Part shown: piece by piece, positions 11,855 through 22,892 of the stretch
Numbering within the stretch: position 1 is the first letter of the stretch
How the letters are laid out: every line of letters starts with the position of its first letter
Assembly (NCBI GenBank): GCA_963422465.1
Contig: OY730170.1
Location: 1-64,000 of the forward strand
DNA from: Lichina pygmaea
Lineage: Eukaryota; Ascomycota; Lichinomycetes; Lichinales; Lichinaceae
Direction: 5' to 3'
DNA: 64,000 nucleotides
Notes under the pieces: generated by a model
The model's input: only the letters and a program-made list of their open reading frames with translations
The model's database searches: none
What the model was told of the DNA's origin: nothing
Program-made: the position numbers and the translations under genes

Positions 11855-13108
11855 GGCCACGACGACAGCCCTGTCGCTTACGACAGCCTCGTGCCGGTTG
11901 AAATGCTCTGCGACGGCGGATCTATCACACTGCGTGCATTCAATCTGTGGGAGTTGAACATTGCGCGTCTTCCAGCGGAGCCTCAGCAAGAGTGATAATT
12001 ACACTCAAGATATGTGCCCTGATGTCTCCCGAGCTGCTCGACTGTTCGGGTGGTTGTGGTCTTCCGCAGTACGTACTGTAATTGGCAACGTCAGCAGGAA
12101 GGTAGTGTCTGCCCGTTCTACCCTGCTATTCCGGGCACACGGCTGTGTATCGATGGTTTTGGACCACGACAGCCACTGCATTCGCGTTCATACAGTACAG
12201 TATAAGCAGCCCACCACATGGCTGTGACAGGTGCAGTGGCTTGACAGACCTCACCTCGACATCTGCATAAGTGCATCAGTACATGCTAGTACATACAGCA
12301 GTACGAAATTTCTCGGTCTACTGATGTCGTATAACAGTAATTGTAACTCACCAGACTTTACGTTCCGTACATACGATGGGTACTCCGTACGTAAAGTACT
12401 TCCGTACGCAATGATGTTGTCTCGTACGACGTTAGGGTGAGACCTTTTTGAGCCGCAATCTGAGCCGCAGTCCGGTTTACGTACGGAAGTACGTATGTAC
12501 GGAGTACGTTACGTACGTAGTACGGAAGTACTCCGTACAGTATTTAGAAGTTCTGAGACATTTTGACGCGCCCAGAAGCACGACAGCATGTGTCATGCTA
12601 ACGTCGAGATACGGCTGAAAGTCAAATACGTATGTACCTGCAGAAGTACTCCGTACTCTGTAATACGTACCTTCGTACGTACAATCCGTACATACGTACG
12701 GAATACTCCGTACAGAGGTACCGTACTGTACGGTACGGTACGGTAAAAGACAATAGCTGGTACATACGTACTCCGTACATACAATACATACTTGTACGTA
12801 GCCTCCTGCAAGTTGTTGCAGGCTTCCCAGAGCCTCAAGTTGGTGGCACCTGAAGCTCATCAGGCGTACATACGTACATGGGTACTGCAAAGCTCTCTCC
12901 ACTCATCAATCGCGAGAACATCACATCAGGATCTTGGCGCCTCGGACCTCTTTTGCACCTGTGTCAAAGTCGGCCACTCACAACCTTCGGCCCTCCACGG
13001 CCCCGGCCATTGTGTCTCGCTCTTCCCCTCCGACGTCAAACTTCAGGTTGCCTGAGTCGCCATCTCGAGCGGCTCGAGCAGACGGCCAGCGTCCACCAGC
13101 CTGTGGCC
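11855..13108. other. Divergent intergenic region between DRS2 and CDC9
   Basis: The two housekeeping genes are transcribed away from each other, so this 1.25-kb spacer should hold both promoters. Its centre is filled with GTAC/TACGTA-rich sequence (see 12360-12875). Pyrimidine-rich tracts occur near 13021-13030, close to the ligase start. I see no convincing extra gene; the short ORFs here are made of the palindromic repeats. Confidence 0.6.
12360..12875. repeat. GTAC / TACGTA palindrome-rich tract
   Basis: Several dozen copies of GTAC, TACGTA, CCGTAC and GTACGG occur within about 500 bp, for example ccgtacgtaaagtacttccg at 12387-12406 and the dense run 12475-12540. Inverted copies can pair, so the tract could form hairpins. 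Smaller clusters of the same words lie at 16340-16435, 22685-22720 and 62585-62945. All are in host DNA, and they are rare inside the retroelements. Confidence 0.75.
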
Positions 13109-16100
13109 ATGCCTTCCAAGCAATCTACGCTCGGGTATCTCACCCCCAGTCGCTTGCCAGTCGATGAAGTCGTCGATATGATGGTCTTCGGTGCCCAGTT
13201 TGCATGGTGCTAATTCGAGCTTTGCACATGATAGCAAGTTCTTTGGCGGCCGATCTGGGCCGAGCGGCTTGCCGGTACAATCGACACTGGCCCTCTCTCC
13301 GCGTGCTAAATCCTCTCCGGATGGTGACGCCCTCGCGAACGGCGCCACGGTGGCTGCGTCCGAGGACGAGCTCGAGGCCGCAGGGGAGAACCAGTCTGCT
13401 GTTGCTCCGGCTGAGCATCAACATCAAGATTCCCCTACTACAGCCGAGCGTGCAACCACGTCTGGTAAGCCTTGCCATATACTTTCACGTGGACGTGTAT
13501 GCGCGAAAAGTCTCTCATGACTTCATCCTACGTCCGAGGAGGCGTCACGTTCAACTCATACGATACGATTCCTTTCAGGCAAGAGATCAAAGCGAGCGCT
13601 GTCCAACGACTTCAGCGGATCTAACGATCCCGACGGCTCAGAAAAAATGCCCAGCAAGGGCCAGAATTTCGTCAAAATAGACAGTGATGACGAACCGGTC
13701 AGAAAGAGGCCCAGACGGACGCGTGATCGCGATATTCCCTCCAGTAAGATTGAGATCGACGGCGAACAGAAGATTTCGGCGCCGCTCTCCGGAGAAAAGT
13801 TTAAACAAGCAAAGGCGCCAGGCCCGAAGGTCAGCCCATCGGCCTCCGAAGAGTCTGCCTCGGAAAATGAGGCACTTGATGCATCGGACGGAGGGGAGGA
13901 GGAGGAGAAGCCTGAGGCGGCAATGGCAGTTCGGAAGAAGATACAGTCGAACTTGGGAACCAGTGGACAGGACCCGTATCCGGATTGGCGCCCTCACGAT
14001 CCCGTCCCGTATGCGGCCCTCTGCATCACCTTCTCCCTCATCGAGCTGACTACCAAACGCCTCATCATCCTCTCGTACTGCGCTCAGTTTCTGCGCCAGG
14101 TCCTGCGCTTGACCCCGGAGGATCTGCTACCGACAGTGCAGCTAATGGTCAACAAGCTTGCCGCCGACTACGCCGGCGTCGAGCTTGGAATCGGCGAATC
14201 TCTCATCATGAAGGCCATCGGCGAGGCTACGGGCCGTCGCTCGGCCGCCATCAAGTCCGATCATAACGAGATTGGGGATCTGGGGCTCGTCGCCGCCAAG
14301 AGCCGGTCGAACCAGCCCACGATGTTCAAGCCCAAGCCGCTCACCGTCCGCGGCGTCCACGAAGGCTTGCTGGCCGTCGCCACGGTGACGGGGCAGGGTG
14401 CTCAGAGCCGAAAGGTCGCCGGCATCAAGAAGCTGCTCTCCGCGGCCGATGCGGAGTCGGCGGGGCCGGACAAAGGCATAGACGTATACGTAGAAAAGGG
14501 CGGCGCAAGCGAGGCCAAGTATTTGATTCGCTTCTTGGAGGGCAAGCTGCGGCTCGGCCTCGCCGAGAAGACAGTTCTCGTTGCCCTTGCCCGGGCCATG
14601 GTCGCCCACGAAGTATCGGCCACTGGAAAGATCCCGAGCACGGAACAGCTGGCCAAGGGTGAGGCCATTCTCAAGACTGTGTACAGGTATCTCGCCCCCC
14701 AAGTCCCGTCAGCCTGGGTTCGAGCGTCAACGCTGACGGAAAGGTGTGGCAGCGAGCTCCCTAGCTACGAGGTGATCATCCCAGCCAGCCTTAAGCATGG
14801 CATCAGCAACCTTCGAGACCACTGCAAACTGCATCCCGGCGTGCCGCTGAAGCCGATGTTGGCAAAACCGACCAAGTCCATCACCGAGGTCCTCAACCGG
14901 TTCGAGAACAAGGAGTTCACGTGTGAGTACAAGTACGATGGGGAACGAGCCCAGATCCACTTCATCTCTTCTGGACCGACCTGCGACACGGATGCCAAGC
15001 TTCCGCCGTCCAGCAAGGGCAAGGGCGGCTTATCCGCAATCTTCTCCCGGAACTCGGAAGACCTATCCAAGAAGTATCCGGACGTGCTCGAGAAATTAGA
15101 GGGCTGGATCAGGCCAGGCACGGAGAGCTTCGTGCTCGACTGCGAGACTGTGGCGTGGGATGTCGCGGAGAAGAAGGTGTTGCCGTTCCAGCAGTTGATG
15201 ACCCGAAAGCGTAAAGATGTCAAGGCCGAGGAGGTCAAGGTCAAAGTCTGCATCTTCGCCTTCGACCTGCTCTTTCTCAATGGACGGGTCAGTGTCCCCA
15301 ACTCCTGCCAGCAAGATCACGGACTCCCTTCTAAGCTGACAATACGCAGCCGACGGTACACAAGTCGCTTCGAGAGCGACGGCAGCTGATGCGCGACGCC
15401 TTCGTCGAGGTCGAGGAGGAGTTCGCCTTTGCCAAGTGCATGAACACGAGCGACCTTGAAGAAATCTCCGCGCTCTTGGACGAGAGCGTAAAAGCTTCGT
15501 GTGAAGGATTGATGGTCAAGATGCTCGACGGCGAGGAGAGCGGATATGAGCCGAGCAAACGGAGTCGAAACTGGCTGAAGGTAAGGTTCCCAAGACGTAT
15601 CCCCTGGTGCCGAACGCCGTGACCCTGACTCCCAACCTAGGTCAAGAAAGACTACCTTTCCGGGGTCGGGGATTCTCTGGATCTAGTCGTGCTTGGGGCC
15701 TACTACGGGAAAGGAAAGCGGACGTCCGTGTATGGTGCATTCCTCCTGGCTTGCTACAACCCATCTTCGCAAACGTTTGAAACGGTTTGCAACATTGGGA
15801 CCGGTTTTTCAGAAGCCGTGCTTGAGGAGCTACATAGTAGGCTTTGTCAGCATGTCATCGAGAAGCCCAAGCCATTCTACGCGCACTCCAGCGTCCCCAA
15901 GGACCAGCCCGACGTCTGGTTCGAGCCGAAGTTTGTCTGGGAGGTGAAGACGGCGGATCTCACGCTAAGCCCCCGGTACAAGGCAGCGACGGCACTCGGC
16001 GTGGATCCTCAGGGGAATCGGGGTGTCAGCCTCCGATTCCCGCGTTTCATCCTGCAGAGAGACGATAAGAAGTCGGAAGACGCAACGACAAGCAGAAGTG

Positions 16101-16177
16101 TGGCGGAGATGTATCGGAAGCAGGAGAGTGTCGTGAAGGACAGCAAGCCTTCGGTTGATGATGACTTTGAGTACTAG
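13109..16177 (+). CDS. CDC9: DNA ligase I (ATP-dependent replicative ligase)
   Basis: Seals Okazaki fragments and repair nicks in the nucleus, forming an enzyme-AMP intermediate. Exons by eye: 13109-13134, 13235-13464, 13579-15287, 15350-15580, 15641-16177, giving about 910 residues, a normal length. The first intron splits a PCNA-binding PIP box: QSTLG from exon 1 joins KFF from exon 2, giving Q-x2-L-x2-F-F right at the N-terminus. An acidic, basic-rich linker with NLS-like KRSKR follows. Then come the ligase DNA-binding domain, the adenylation domain with catalytic Lys537 in EYKYDGER, and the OB-fold ending in VAEMYRKQ. Introns end in CAG or TAG, with branch-like ctaat or ctgac upstream. 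The start is the first ATG in frame with the PIP box. No lesion was seen. Confidence 0.95.
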
Positions 16178-16441
16178 AAGTAATTCACCTGGGCTGAAGA
16201 GGATAGGTGGCAACACCTGCTCTGTTTGGACACCTTGCTCTCACTTTCGGCGATAGATCTGTGCACCACGAACGATAACCACTGTTCAAGTGGGAGACTC
16301 CCTAGAGATCGGGCCGTGTCATCCTCCACGATCGCGTGTGACATCTGGGTACGATACCGTACAATACCGTACAATACCCCACAATTGTGTCTATAATTAG
16401 CTGCACAAAGGTGAAACTGACGACGGACGTACGTCACTTAC
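16178..16441. other. Ligase 3' flank
   Basis: Short region holding the presumed ligase 3' UTR, followed by a small GTAC-rich cluster (16340-16435, including gtacgataccgtacaatacc). No gene is seen. Confidence 0.5.
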
Positions 16442-16729
16442 CTACGGTCGTCGTCCTGACATCGACGAGTCTTTTCGGTGGACGCATACGCCTGGCCGCA
16501 CTGTAGAACTCCGCACCCACAGAAAGCGGTTCCAGTCATCTCCAACCGCTTTTGCAGGGATTGAAGCTCGCTTGGCCGATCTTCCTTGTCCTAGCTCTAG
16601 AGTGACTTTCCGACACTCGCCAGCCGAGCTGGTGCACATGAGCACGACCAGCATGGCCGCGGAGAAACAGACGAGTGGGAAGACTGACAGGTCAGCCTTG
16701 GCATGCAGACTCAGCTCCCACTTGCGCAT
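16442..16729 (-). CDS. Possible small secreted protein, 95 residues
   Basis: Not recognised. The single-exon frame begins MRKWELSLHAKADL and then has a hydrophobic stretch (about residues 14-31, LSVFPLVCFSAAMLVVLMC) followed by TSSAGEC, which could be a signal peptide with cleavage near residue 35. The mature part would be about 60 residues, basic, with two Cys. It is divergently arranged with the secreted protein at 17034, sharing a 300-bp spacer. It could also be an exon of a longer gene, or a chance frame. Confidence 0.35.
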   Translation of the reverse strand: MRKWELSLHAKADLSVFPLVCFSAAMLVVLMCTSSAGECRKVTLELGQGRSAKRASIPAKAVGDDWNRFLWVRSSTVRPGVCVHRKDSSMSGRRP

Positions 16730-16952
16730 CTGCTAAAGCTTGTCAGCTACGTTATCTATCCATCGTAGCCACTTTATGGAGAACCCCATGCGTAGTGGGG
16801 AAGCATCACAGATCGGCACACTACTAGTGATCCCGCTCCAGGATCCTTCGGCGAGCTGACTCCTGTTTAGCCGGCACAGACGCAGCTCTATGCAGCTATG
16901 GAGCAGATGCTGAGTGCGGGGTTCACATCATCCTCCTCAGGTGATGACGAAC

Positions 16953-16960
16953 ATAAAAGG
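16953..16960 (+). promoter_or_regulatory. TATA-like element upstream of the 17034 gene
   Basis: The sequence ataaaagg lies 74 bases before the ATG at 17034, a plausible core-promoter position for a fungal gene with a short leader. It is a consensus match only. Confidence 0.4.
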
Positions 16961-17033
16961 GTGCTTGGGCACCCCAATCCCGGACCTATTGTGATGGTTC
17001 CAGACCTCCAAAGCGACCTGTCACTCTTGCAAG

Positions 17034-17486
17034 ATGCAGTATACCTGGACCACTATCGTTGCCTTCCTTGCGTTGTTGCTGCTCTCCTACGATGTTGACG
17101 CTCAGTCTGCCTACTGCAACACCAAAACAAGCGCGACCCGGTACGTTCAAAACAACGAATACGCATACGCCTTCCGCTTCCAGGTTCCCGCTCTACAGTC
17201 GAGGGGCCGGATCGGAATCAAGTGCATCATGAATAGCGGGGCGAAAGGGAGTGCTGTGAAGACACTTCAGTACTCCATAAACAACTGTTACCGCCCTTCA
17301 CCAAGACTGGTGGTAGATGGCGACTACGGGCCACGTACCACGGCAGCGGTCAGGCGTGTACAGAGAAAGATCGGCACAGTCGCAGATGGGATCTACGGTT
17401 CCAGAACCCTGATCTTGATGAAGTTCTATGGTGTCGGGTTGAACGTCCAGAGACGACAGTGCGTTCGCTACGGTGTCTCAGCATAG
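17034..17486 (+). CDS. Secreted protein with a peptidoglycan-binding-like domain
   Basis: Intronless, 150 residues. Residues 1-23 form a clear signal peptide (hydrophobic core TIVAFLALLLL, likely cleavage after VDA). The C-terminal half resembles PG_binding_1 (three-helix, bacterial cell-wall-binding type): KTLQYSINNC, then LVVDGDYGPRTTAAVRRVQ at about residues 95-114, then a second partial GxYGSRT motif. Six Cys in the mature part could form disulfides. In bacteria this domain targets hydrolases to peptidoglycan; in fungi it occurs in some secreted proteins of unclear role. No catalytic domain accompanies it here. A secreted, cell-wall-directed or effector-like role is inference. Confidence 0.75.
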   Translation: MQYTWTTIVAFLALLLLSYDVDAQSAYCNTKTSATRYVQNNEYAYAFRFQVPALQSRGRIGIKCIMNSGAKGSAVKTLQYSINNCYRPSPRLVVDGDYGPRTTAAVRRVQRKIGTVADGIYGSRTLILMKFYGVGLNVQRRQCVRYGVSA

Positions 17487-17681
17487 GTATGTGTGTACAA
17501 GAAGTACAAGACCTTTTTGGAAGAAGAGATTATGTGACCAGACTTCACACTATCTGCTTTCTCAGACAATCTTTCTTCATGGACTATCTACTTTCTATCT
17601 TATCATAATATACTGGTTAAACATGTCTTTCAAATTACCGATGTGTTGTTACCAGCACTAACTACAAGATCAGGACTCTGT

Positions 17682-17877
17682 TGTTGCAGTCTGTACTGTA
17701 CTGTCCTACTGTATGTAGGATTGTGGTGAGATATAGAAGGCAGGTTGGTTCTTGCAGAAGGGAAGTGTCAAGAAGAAAAGAGAGTGTTGGAATATAGTGG
17801 TGATGACACCTGATCAAAGACTTTGTACAAGACAATAGTTTGTATTGAAGTAGATCTAGTTTTCTGGATCATAATAT
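17682..17877 (+). repeat. gypsy-1-like LTR, left part, split by a LINE
   Basis: It starts tgttgcagtctgtactgt like the gypsy-1 LTRs and continues to the LINE insertion point. The last 13 bases (17865-17877, tggatcataatat) are duplicated at 20264-20276. The right part of the LTR resumes at 20277 and can be followed, diverging strongly, to about 20430. No internal gypsy sequence is attached, so it is probably a solo or broken LTR. Confidence 0.75.
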
Positions 17878-20263
17878 TTATTTATTTTTTATTTATTTGA
17901 TTCTTACACTGGTAGTAGCTTTACAGCCATGCAGATCTTCTAGCTAATAGTGAACTCCTTCAGAAAACCTTTGAAGGGATAAAAACTGAAGGCAGGGTGT
18001 GACTAGGGAATGTAACAAAAGGAATCTTGAAGTTTCTGGTAAGAGAAGAGAATCTAGGTATTGGATTGGGAATAGTGGAGTTTGAAAGCTAGATTAAACT
18101 GGTTTAGTCTTTTCAAAGACATAAACCAGTACAAGAACTTCTGTAGTAGCTCTGGGTTTGAAATAATAGTGGTGAAGTCTTGGGGATTAAAAGAGACTTG
18201 TTGTCTTTGTCTTGAATAAAGAGAGCATGAAGAGGTGATATGTTTTGCAGTTTCTTCTGCTTGGCCACACACACATAGTGGGGTAGGGAAGTCAGGAGCT
18301 CCAGCTCTGAAAAGAAAACTTGCCAGACCAATTCTTCCAGTCCTGATTTGCAGTAGCAGACTTGCCTCAGCTTTCTGTAACTCTTTGTAGAGCTTCAGAT
18401 TGTTTTTGTGTGGCTTTTGACAGAAAGTCTGCCAGCCTGGATAACTTCTTCTTTTCTTCTCTTCCCATTGGTCTTCCCACTCTTTAGTAAAGAGCTTTTG
18501 TAGTTCTTTCTTTGAACTAGCCTGGTTAGTAGTTATTTGACTTAACCAAGTGAATTTCCACTTAGGAGAGATAGTTGAGGATTCCTTTAAAAGTTTCTTC
18601 AAGAGAGAGGCATAGCTGGAAATAGTGGAAAAGATACTGTCAAGAAAGTATTTGAGAGAGGAGTTTTGAATAGAAGAAAGAAAACAGGCAGTGCGAAATT
18701 TAAAGTATAGGTCTAGAGGTAGAAGAAAAAGCTCACTCTCTAATAGAAAAGAAGGAGTGGCTTTGAAGGCACCCCCAATAAGTCTTAGGCATCTGTTTTG
18801 AAATGAAACAAGAGAAGAGATATTGGAGGATTTTCTTAGAGAGTTAAACCAGATCCCCACTGCATAGCTCAGTAGAGATCTCAGTATAGCAGTGTACACC
18901 AGACGTGATGTGTGAACTGGAAAGCCCCAAGTAGAATAGGAAGTTCTAGAAAGAGAAGAGAGTGCTTTCTGTGCTTTTTGAAGGATAATCCTCTGGTGTT
19001 TGTGCCAGTGGAGCTTTGCATCTAGGTACACTCCAAGTACTCGCACTTCTTCTTTTGGTTTGAGAATCACATTCCCCAGTCTGAGCTTGAGCTGAAGATT
19101 GTCTGATCTTCTTCTGGAAAAATGAAGTATTTCATATTTCTCAGGTGAGAAGACTATTCCATGTCTTGCAGCCCAGGATAGACATTTGTGGTGTGTGTTC
19201 TTTAACTTCAGAAGGTTACTTTTCAAGGAGTGACCAAAAGCAAGCAGATTTGTATCATCTGCAAACTCCAGGGCAGATACACCAGAAGAGGGAGTATGCA
19301 CAGTCTCATGCAATTCAGAAATGTAGAATAGAAAAAGAATAGGGGATAATGGAGAACCTTGAGGAACTCCACAATGAATAGGAATAGAATAAGACTCAGA
19401 ATCATCAAAGACAAGAGTGGTAGAGCGCTTATCACAGAAGGAGTAGATCCAGGAAGCTAGCCAGGCAGGTATTCCTTTTCTTTTCAGAATTTGCTGTAGT
19501 ATCTTGGGGAGAACTCTGTCATAGGCTCCTGAGATATCCAGTGAGAGTAGGGATGCAACCATACCTTCCTTCCAGACTTTTTCCACTTGGGAGGTTAGAA
19601 GGAAAAGTGCTGCTTCTGTGGATCTTCCTTTCCTAAAGCCCATCTGGATATCTGGCAATAGTCCAGCTTCTTCTGCTATCTTGCTTAGTCTGGCTGCAGC
19701 AATAGCTTCCATCAGCTTGCCTGTTGTGTTTAGCAGAGCTATAGGGCGCCAGGCTTTAGCTTGATTGTAGGTTCCCTTGCCAGGTTTCCTCAAGCAGACT
19801 GTTTTTGCACTCTTAAATCTTTCAGGGAAGTACTCCAGTTTCCAGCATGTTGAAGTCAGAATAGCTAGAGCTTGGCAGAACCTAGGCCCCAGAGCTCTCA
19901 GAAATCCATTTGGCAGCTTATCTCTCCCTCCTGCTGTGAAAGGTTTCTTCTTGGCCAGAATTTGCTCCACTTCTTCACATGTTACCTCCTGGGAGAGCTG
20001 TATCTCAGAGATAGTCTGGGAGCTTTCTGAGCCTGGTTCTGGAACTAGAGCTTTTGGAAAGAACTGTTGTGAGAAGGCTTTAGTCTTTTCCTCAAAGGTT
20101 TTGGCTATTCCTTCTTGTGTTTCCAGGTCAGGAACCAGAGGAAGATCAGGAGTCTTGTTGGCTTTGGACTTTCCCCACTTTGCAAGCTTCCAGAACTTTG
20201 AAGAGCTGGCCAGCTCATGGATTTGGTGTCTGAAAGTGTTCTGTTTTCCATCTCTGACTGCCT
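17878..20263 (-). mobile_element. Tad-clade LINE, subfamily A, 5'-truncated, with 13-bp TSD
   Basis: Inserted in an LTR with TSD tggatcataatat on both sides. On the minus strand an open frame runs from the truncation to 18054 (at least 638 codons). It covers the linker, the reverse transcriptase with FADD near 19256-19267, and the C-terminal C-x-C-x7-H-x4-C motif near 18240-18280. The RT part is unbroken, so this is a relatively young copy, but it lacks ORF1 and endonuclease. The 3' end is the usual gtgtaagaatcaaat plus an A/T-rich tail (17878-17905 on the plus strand). Confidence 0.92.
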
Positions 20264-20276
20264 TGGATCATAATAT

Positions 20277-20430
20277 AAGTTGAAAACAGCAATTCTATAA
20301 GATGTTACTCTTCTTATATAGAGTGTCTGGTGAGCTGTATATAACTGTACTCACCAGTGAGCAGTATTGTATACTCACCAGTGAGCAGTATTGTATACTA
20401 CTCAGTGAGCTGTATACTATGTAGCTTGAC
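20277..20430 (+). repeat. gypsy-1-like LTR, right part (diverged)
   Basis: Continues the LTR begun at 17682 after the LINE: aagttgaa...tctataagatg parallels aagttgaagatgattgttctataag of the other LTRs. It then runs into three short repeats of gagcagtattgtatact, and the far end is not recognisable. The boundary is uncertain. Confidence 0.5.
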
Positions 20431-20630
20431 AGTAAGTACTAGCGTCCACGGTGGTGGACTCTGCGAAGCACCGGGCGCCTACTTCTAGTCAAGAAGAGCG
20501 CTCAGTGCAAGTTGTGATGTGTGAGTTGATTGCTTGATCAAGGTAGCTAGCAAGCAAAGTGACTATCTATAGGCCGCTCCTAGCTCCTGCCTTCCCGCTA
20601 TGCCTAGGCAGGCGCTCTGTCAGGTGCTGA

Positions 20631-22250
20631 CTAAATGTGCCTGAGGCTCTGTGCTGCGCTGTGGAGGCGTAGCCTGTAACAAGGTGCCCGGCTTCGAGAG
20701 ATCGTCGCCCCGACGAGCATGTCCAGCGGAGGTGTATCGGTTGGAGCTGGTGGAGCCGTCAAGGCTTTGTTGGCCGGCAGGACTAAGTCTACTGCCTCGG
20801 GAATGTCTGTGCCTATATCGTCCGGATAGCCGCTGTGGTGCTGATGTCCTTGAGCCTTTGTGGTCCTGCAGTGCAGCTCCGAGCTGATGCTGCCCGGGAG
20901 GCTCCTTGTGGGCAGGGCCTGATTCTCTCCGCCGTGCTCATGATCATCGCCATTGCTTCCTCGGTTGCCTCGCACAAATTTGCCCCGGTGGGCATTGCTG
21001 CTGTGGATCTGTTGCTCCCGGTGGGCCTTCTTGGCATCACTCAAGCCGTTGTCAGCATCACCGTCGTGCCTCTCTCCACCACGATCCACGTCTCCATCGC
21101 TGCAGCTGCCATTGCAGATGTCGCCCGAGTCACCACCGTAGTCATGATCACCATCAGCCGATCGGTTGCTGGGATGGCTGTAGAGCTGGATGCTGAGCGA
21201 CTCAGTATACTGTCCGTGGAGCTGGTGATCTCGAGTCCTTGTAGCTATGCAGCATAGCTCTGAGCTGATGCCGCTGGTGAGGCTTCTCGTGGGCGGGGCC
21301 TGCCTCTCTCCACCGCGATTGTGATCATCATCGCCATCCGATCCGTCATCGCTCGCTTGGTCATCAAAGCTGTCGCTCTCACTCTGTCGGTTCATGGTGT
21401 AGTTCCGATGGTCGCCTAGTACGAAGTTGCCCCGGTGGGCATTGCTGATTCCACCGTGATCTTGATGGCCCTCATCGCTCGGTTGCTTGCCGGGATAGTC
21501 AGTGAGCTTTTCTGGCTTTGCCTCAGTGCCTCTGAGAGCCTCTGCTGATGGCGTCACCGTGGTCTTTCTGTGCTCCTTGTCATCACCTGAGTCACCACGA
21601 TAATCACTATCACCATCGGAGGCTCAGTCCTTGTGGCGTGCGTAGGGCTGGGAGTAGTGCAGTTCAGTGTCGCTGTTGTGGGGGTTGCTGTTGCTGCAGT
21701 GCTGATCTCCATTGGCTGCTTGGTCGTGGATGTTGTGTTTGTCAGGTTGGATGTAGTGCAGCTTGGTACAGCCCCCGTGGAGCCGGTGCCCTCAAGTCTT
21801 CGTAGCCTCGCAGTGTAGCTCCGAGCTAACACCACCGGTGAGGCTGCTTGTGGTCAGGGCAAAGTCACCCCGGTGGGCATTTTTGTGGCGGCCCGGCTGG
21901 TCGTCGCTACAGCTGCCACCACTGTAGCCATAGTCGGCGTTCTTCGCAGTAGGTGGGACTGGCATTTGTCCACGATGTTTGTACTTCTGAGGCATCTCCC
22001 TGCCATTGCTTGCTTGATCATGCTTGTGGTCTGAGCGATCGTCACTGTGTAGCGGGTGCTTCTTGCAATACTCTTGCAGCTGCCAGTGCAGCCTGTTGTT
22101 GGATGGGAATGTCTCAAGGCAGTTGTTGCAGGTAGCAACAGTGTGAACACTGAGTGAGACTCTGATTCCTCCATCAGGCTTGCAGCTATTGCTGTCATCA
22201 TCTCTGGTGTAATCTTTTTCATTAGCATCATCACCCTTGTACCCATGCCA
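20631..22250 (-). pseudogene. Degenerate macrorepeat locus with a C2H2-like finger
   Basis: Not recognised as a known gene. On the minus strand a 308-codon frame (21557-20631) and a second frame (about 22140-21792) encode diverged repeats. The unit NAHRGxF...GGExQAxPTRSL...ISSELxC...H recurs about every 440 bp (for example the DNA word ccccggtgggcat at 20983, 21433 and 21868). Upstream, at about 22128-22050, is a C2H2-like motif, C-N-N-C-LETFPSNNRLH...H, of a kind common in fungal retroelement polyproteins. Composition is Asp/Gly/His-rich. It is more likely a decayed repeat-rich gene or element remnant than an active gene, as the frame is not continuous. Confidence 0.45.
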
Positions 22251-22466
22251 CAGAGGCTACTTTGTACTTCTATCGCTACCCCAGCAGTTTACCACCCTAT
22301 AGAGTGTGTGGAACAATAAGGTTTTTCACTCTTAGAACTTTTTTGCTTCTATAAGTGTTAGAGCCCAGAGGTTTTCCTTGTTATACAGCTACACAGTGTT
22401 CCCGGCATAGTCTAGCCACTAGCTAGTTCTGAAGCAGAGAAGGAATACAATACAATACAATACAAT

Positions 22467-22658
22467 ACAACATCTAGAAGCTTTTTCTACCAGACACTAC
22501 AAGATTTCCTTTTGCTACACCTTCTAGTCACCTCCCTGTCTTCAGTTTTTATCTCTTTAAAGGTTTTCTGAAGAAGTTCACTATTAGCTGGAAGATCTGC
22601 ATGGCTGTAAAGCTACTATCAGTGTAAGAACCAAATACAAATAAAATAAGAATAAAAA
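22467..22658 (+). mobile_element. LINE 3'-end fragment
   Basis: Matches the last 170 bp of the full-length LINE (41197-41370), from acatctagaagc through gaagttcactattagctgg to gtgtaagaaccaaat and an aaataaaa-type tail. It is preceded by a (acaat)n run at 22446-22466. It is an extreme 5' truncation with no clear TSD. Confidence 0.8.
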
Positions 22659-22892
22659 TGCCAAAAGCTCAAAGCAAAGCCCTTACATACCTCCGTACAT
22701 ACTCTGTACATACGTAAGCCCTTAGAGATTACTAACGGTCGAAAGTCGTACCGTATTCAAGCTGTCAGGTGGGTGACCACCGAGATGCAGGACAGCACAA
22801 GCATTTAGTTTGTACTATGAATAGTCTGACTTGATCTTACCTTGACGTCTCGGCTTCTATATTGGTATGTGCGAGATGGGCTGAGTGAGAGC
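22659..22892. other. Upstream region of the glycosyltransferase gene
   Basis: Contains a small GTAC/TACGTA cluster (22685-22720), then about 130 bp of ordinary sequence before the ATG at 22893. An upstream in-frame ATG at 22842 would add 17 residues. No TATA box stands out. Confidence 0.4.
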
